64,000 nt of DNA from Saccharina japonica (lineage: Eukaryota; Sar; Phaeophyceae; Laminariales; Laminariaceae), in contig MEHQ01002323.1 in the NCBI GenBank assembly GCA_008828725.1, positions 415,349 through 479,348 on the forward strand, given 5' to 3'. Below, in pieces: positions 63,601 to 64,000 of the stretch. The stretch's first letter is position 1. Each line of letters opens with the position of its first letter. A program made the translations under genes and the position numbers. The notes under the pieces are model-generated. The model saw only the letters and a program-made list of their open reading frames with translations. It did no database searches and had not been told where the DNA came from.

Positions 63601-64000
63601 CGTCCAGAGGCTATAGGCAAGGGTAGATTACACATATCGCGGCACCAAAAACTATTCTTACCAGATACCCGCACGTACGTTCAACTCCAGTAGCAGGGAT
63701 GATGCTGCAGTACAGAGCAGGTCAAAGCAAGCAAAGCAGGATCTAACACGCACTGCTCAACTGCTTCAATCCAACTTCAAAGCTACGTTTTTTTTTGTCT
63801 ATCTACCTGGTATATATATGTTGCCTACGATTTCCAAAAGGTTCAAAAAGCACACACAAGTGGGGTTGCCGAAAAGAAAAAACAACAACAACAACAACAA
63901 CAACACAACAGCAGTGATCAAGCTCACCCGGACGCCCGTTATCACCAGCTCGGCCAGAATGGATGCCCCCACCAATATCGACGTGGGCAGCAGAGCCCAC
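51378..64000 (-). CDS. TPC: Two-pore-type cation channel, 3' half
   Basis: Ten exons join in phase: 64000-63928, 61484-61351, 61114-60995, 60134-60014, 59068-58968, 58272-58081, 56711-56021, 53932-53708, 52935-52741 and 51656-51378; the 5' part lies beyond the window. The first exons give S2 (SILVGASILAELVITGVR), S3 (VKTMSLILTMVGLLWFAIF) and an S4 with few charges (RCMDLGTLLKLVPSINSVV). S5 follows (AGVIFTIFHVYAYLGMALYG), then the pore helix and filter EGLVTLFELLVVNNW, whose VNN filter is the hallmark of domain II of two-pore channels, and S6 (MYFISFITLAVTLALNVLTA). TPCs conduct Na+ or Ca2+ in vacuole or lysosome membranes. The tail is unusually long, about 395 residues: a Ser/Gly/Lys-rich part, VLGAIAIGLGNSVGIRACML, LPLQFRGVVLDTKEEEGW, and a last exon before TGA at 51378. 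The tail could instead be a separate gene starting MTSNVART at 56710, though a strong acceptor precedes it. Confidence 0.8.
51680..52077 (-). repeat. Two tandem partial R1 copies
   Basis: 51680-51890 and 51893-52077 each carry the last 190 bp of R1: from GGTTCTTAGCAGGA or an equivalent, through the TGCAAGCAATGTCTGCCTGG block, to ACATGAGTACACC and a C run. They stand in front of the full copy at 52078, in the same orientation. The poly-C end of the first lies about 23 bp upstream of the acceptor of the channel gene's last exon (51656). Confidence 0.85.
52078..52612 (-). mobile_element. R1 element, most complete copy
   Basis: About 535 bp. On the minus strand it begins with the palindrome CCTATAAATATATGATATAT (completed by TTATAGG) and ends ACAACATGAGTACACCCCC. 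It contains every block seen in other copies and is nearly identical to 30240-30630 where they overlap. It is preceded (plus-strand right side) by a G12 run at 52600-52612. No coding capacity. Confidence 0.85.
53585..53645 (+). repeat. R3 unit, single
   Basis: TTTTCGGGACAAACTACTTG, then GAATTAGTATAGGATAAGG, TTTGCAGTGGTGAAAGGG; about 60 bp downstream of a channel exon (minus-strand sense). Confidence 0.7.
54385..54620. mobile_element. GATCT-rich repeat, single-unit copy
   Basis: It starts CTCGGACAGATAATCGATTC and contains ATTCCTGATCTGTATA, CATGTTGCCGGGTGGGAGCC, TACTATACAGACC and CATCTCATTACGGCAGG: one unit of the family, joined directly to the hairpin at 54639. Confidence 0.65.
54639..54900. 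mobile_element. Foldback element with arms of about 120 bp
   Basis: The left arm starts TCATGATAAAACATCTCTCC; the right arm ends GGAGAAATATTTGTCATGA. The arms match closely over about 120 bp (for example GCCGCATCGAAGTGATCCAG in both) around a loop of about 12 bp near 54763-54774. A transcript would form a long hairpin. No coding capacity. It lies in an intron of the channel gene. Confidence 0.85.
54901..55950. other. Channel intron, nothing recognised
   Basis: It starts with a degenerate 60-bp tandem pair (TGAAGGTTTGCCATCCATGC and TGAGGGTTTGTCAACCATAC). Open frames at 55302-55611 and 55537-55941 show no known domain. Confidence 0.4.
57294..57538. mobile_element. MITE, AGGGTCGGTCTTATCG family, TA-flanked
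   Basis: 245 bp with inverted ends of about 45 bp: AGGGTCGGTCTTATCGAACA and (complement) AGGTCGTTCTTATCGAACAA, then TTCCAAAATTTCCA in both. TA on each side. The interior is AT-rich with repeated TTTCCAAA words. Confidence 0.8.
57623..57705 (+). repeat. (TG)n microsatellite
   Basis: About 41 dinucleotide units with one TA interruption. Confidence 0.95.
58395..58525 (+). repeat. R3 units, two tandem copies
   Basis: Two copies of about 66 bp: GGACATACTACTTGGAATAA, GTGTGGGACATTTTTTTTCA, GTAGTGTAA-GGTTATAAGGC. The copies differ at one or two bases, so the duplication is recent. Confidence 0.8.
58755..58865. mobile_element. GATCT-rich repeat, 3' fragment
   Basis: It contains GGATCTGTGCCACACAGATC, CGCACACCATATCATAA and GATGATCTATCCGTAGATCG, matching the end of the copy at 50280. 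Confidence 0.55.
59297..59480. mobile_element. MITE, CAGTAGTGGTC family, TA-flanked
   Basis: 184 bp with ends CAGTAGTGGTCTTTCCATAG and (complement) CAGCAGAAATGGTTCGTTTA, flanked by TA. It shares CGCTTGGCACAGATG, TGTGGCAGTGTGCGG and ACCGGCACTATA words with 49986-50161. Confidence 0.75.
59711..59817 (+). repeat. Pentanucleotide minisatellite CTAGG/CTACG
   Basis: About 21 tandem units alternating CTAGG and CTACG, in a channel-gene intron. Confidence 0.9.
60841..60970 (+). repeat. R1 fragment next to a channel exon
   Basis: From CGCGCTTGGCGCCACCAATG through GGTCTATGGTCATACGACTA to ATGATATGAATTCACCCCCC. The C end lies about 25 bp from the donor of the S4 exon (60995); antisense to the gene. Confidence 0.75.
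61639..63154. mobile_element. 1.5-kb foldback element with arms of about 730 bp
   Basis: The ends are GGATACCAGGTCCCCTTCCC and its exact complement. Nearly the whole element is two inverted arms (61639 to about 62378 and about 62436 to 63154) around a spacer of roughly 55 bp. Both arms carry GCGCGACGTTATTAA or a close equivalent, a GGA triplet run, and a decayed coding-like block best preserved on the minus strand (right arm): VRVTEEEVAEVATAAKSL, then SAESQLTGQRAVKQEKEEV, a likely coiled coil. Sequence between arms has diverged by small indels. No flanking duplication was clear. It lies in the intron between the S2 and S3 exons of the channel gene. Confidence 0.85.
63155..63927. other. Channel intron, nothing recognised
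   Basis: Short A-rich and TAC-rich stretches only, plus an AAC triplet run near 63882-63908 just inside the donor of the first exon in the window. Confidence 0.4.

Noticed and set aside
1-64000. LTR retrotransposons, endogenous viral elements or Polintons
   Set aside because: No long terminal direct repeats, gag/pol, integrase, capsid or packaging-type sequences were recognised on either strand.

Overview
The window reads as nuclear DNA of an intron-rich stramenopile alga, most likely a brown alga of the Ectocarpus type. Introns are GT-AG. One gene carries a two-part plastid presequence with a phenylalanine cleavage motif, which is typical of red-lineage secondary plastids. The only telomere-like repeat seen is TTAGGG, and introns and intergenic DNA are full of short non-autonomous transposons. 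No bacterial operons, rRNA or intact tRNA genes, CRISPR arrays, LTR elements or virus-like elements were seen.

Five multi-exon genes were rebuilt by hand from splice sites and reading phase. (1) 2452-18429, minus: a protein with an MLKL-like helical N-terminus, a complete TKL-type kinase and a C-terminal domain like the 23-kDa jasmonate-induced proteins; its first intron is 9.2 kb. (2) 24088-34135, minus: a predicted plastid protein of about 1034 aa with Ala/Gly-rich amphipathic stretches, function unknown. (3) 35065-39290, plus: COQ10, the mitochondrial coenzyme Q-binding START-domain protein. (4) 41289-46164, plus: an EF-hand protein whose 5' end was not found. (5) 51378-64000, minus and cut by the window edge: the second half of a two-pore (TPC-type) cation channel with a long cytosolic tail. 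An orphan exon (19807-19912, plus) and some coding-like fragments are weaker. Genes 2 and 3 are head to head across 0.9 kb; genes 4 and 5 are tail to tail across 5 kb of repeats. The genes are unrelated in function apart from two calcium-linked products (EF-hand protein and channel).

Much of the remainder is repeats: a LINE reverse-transcriptase relic at the left edge; two tRNA-headed SINE-like pieces; two hAT-like elements; several TA-flanked MITE families; a recurrent 60-70 bp palindromic unit; a GATCT-rich family; a 1.5-kb foldback element; and a poly-C-ended family called R1 here, with a short cousin R2. At eight loci in four genes the poly-C end of an R1 or R2 copy faces an exon and lies within about 100 bp of its splice site. 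In one case R1 appears to supply the splice acceptor. This pattern, and the MLKL-like/kinase/jasmonate-induced-protein fusion, are the most interesting results. All gene models are by eye and need transcript evidence.
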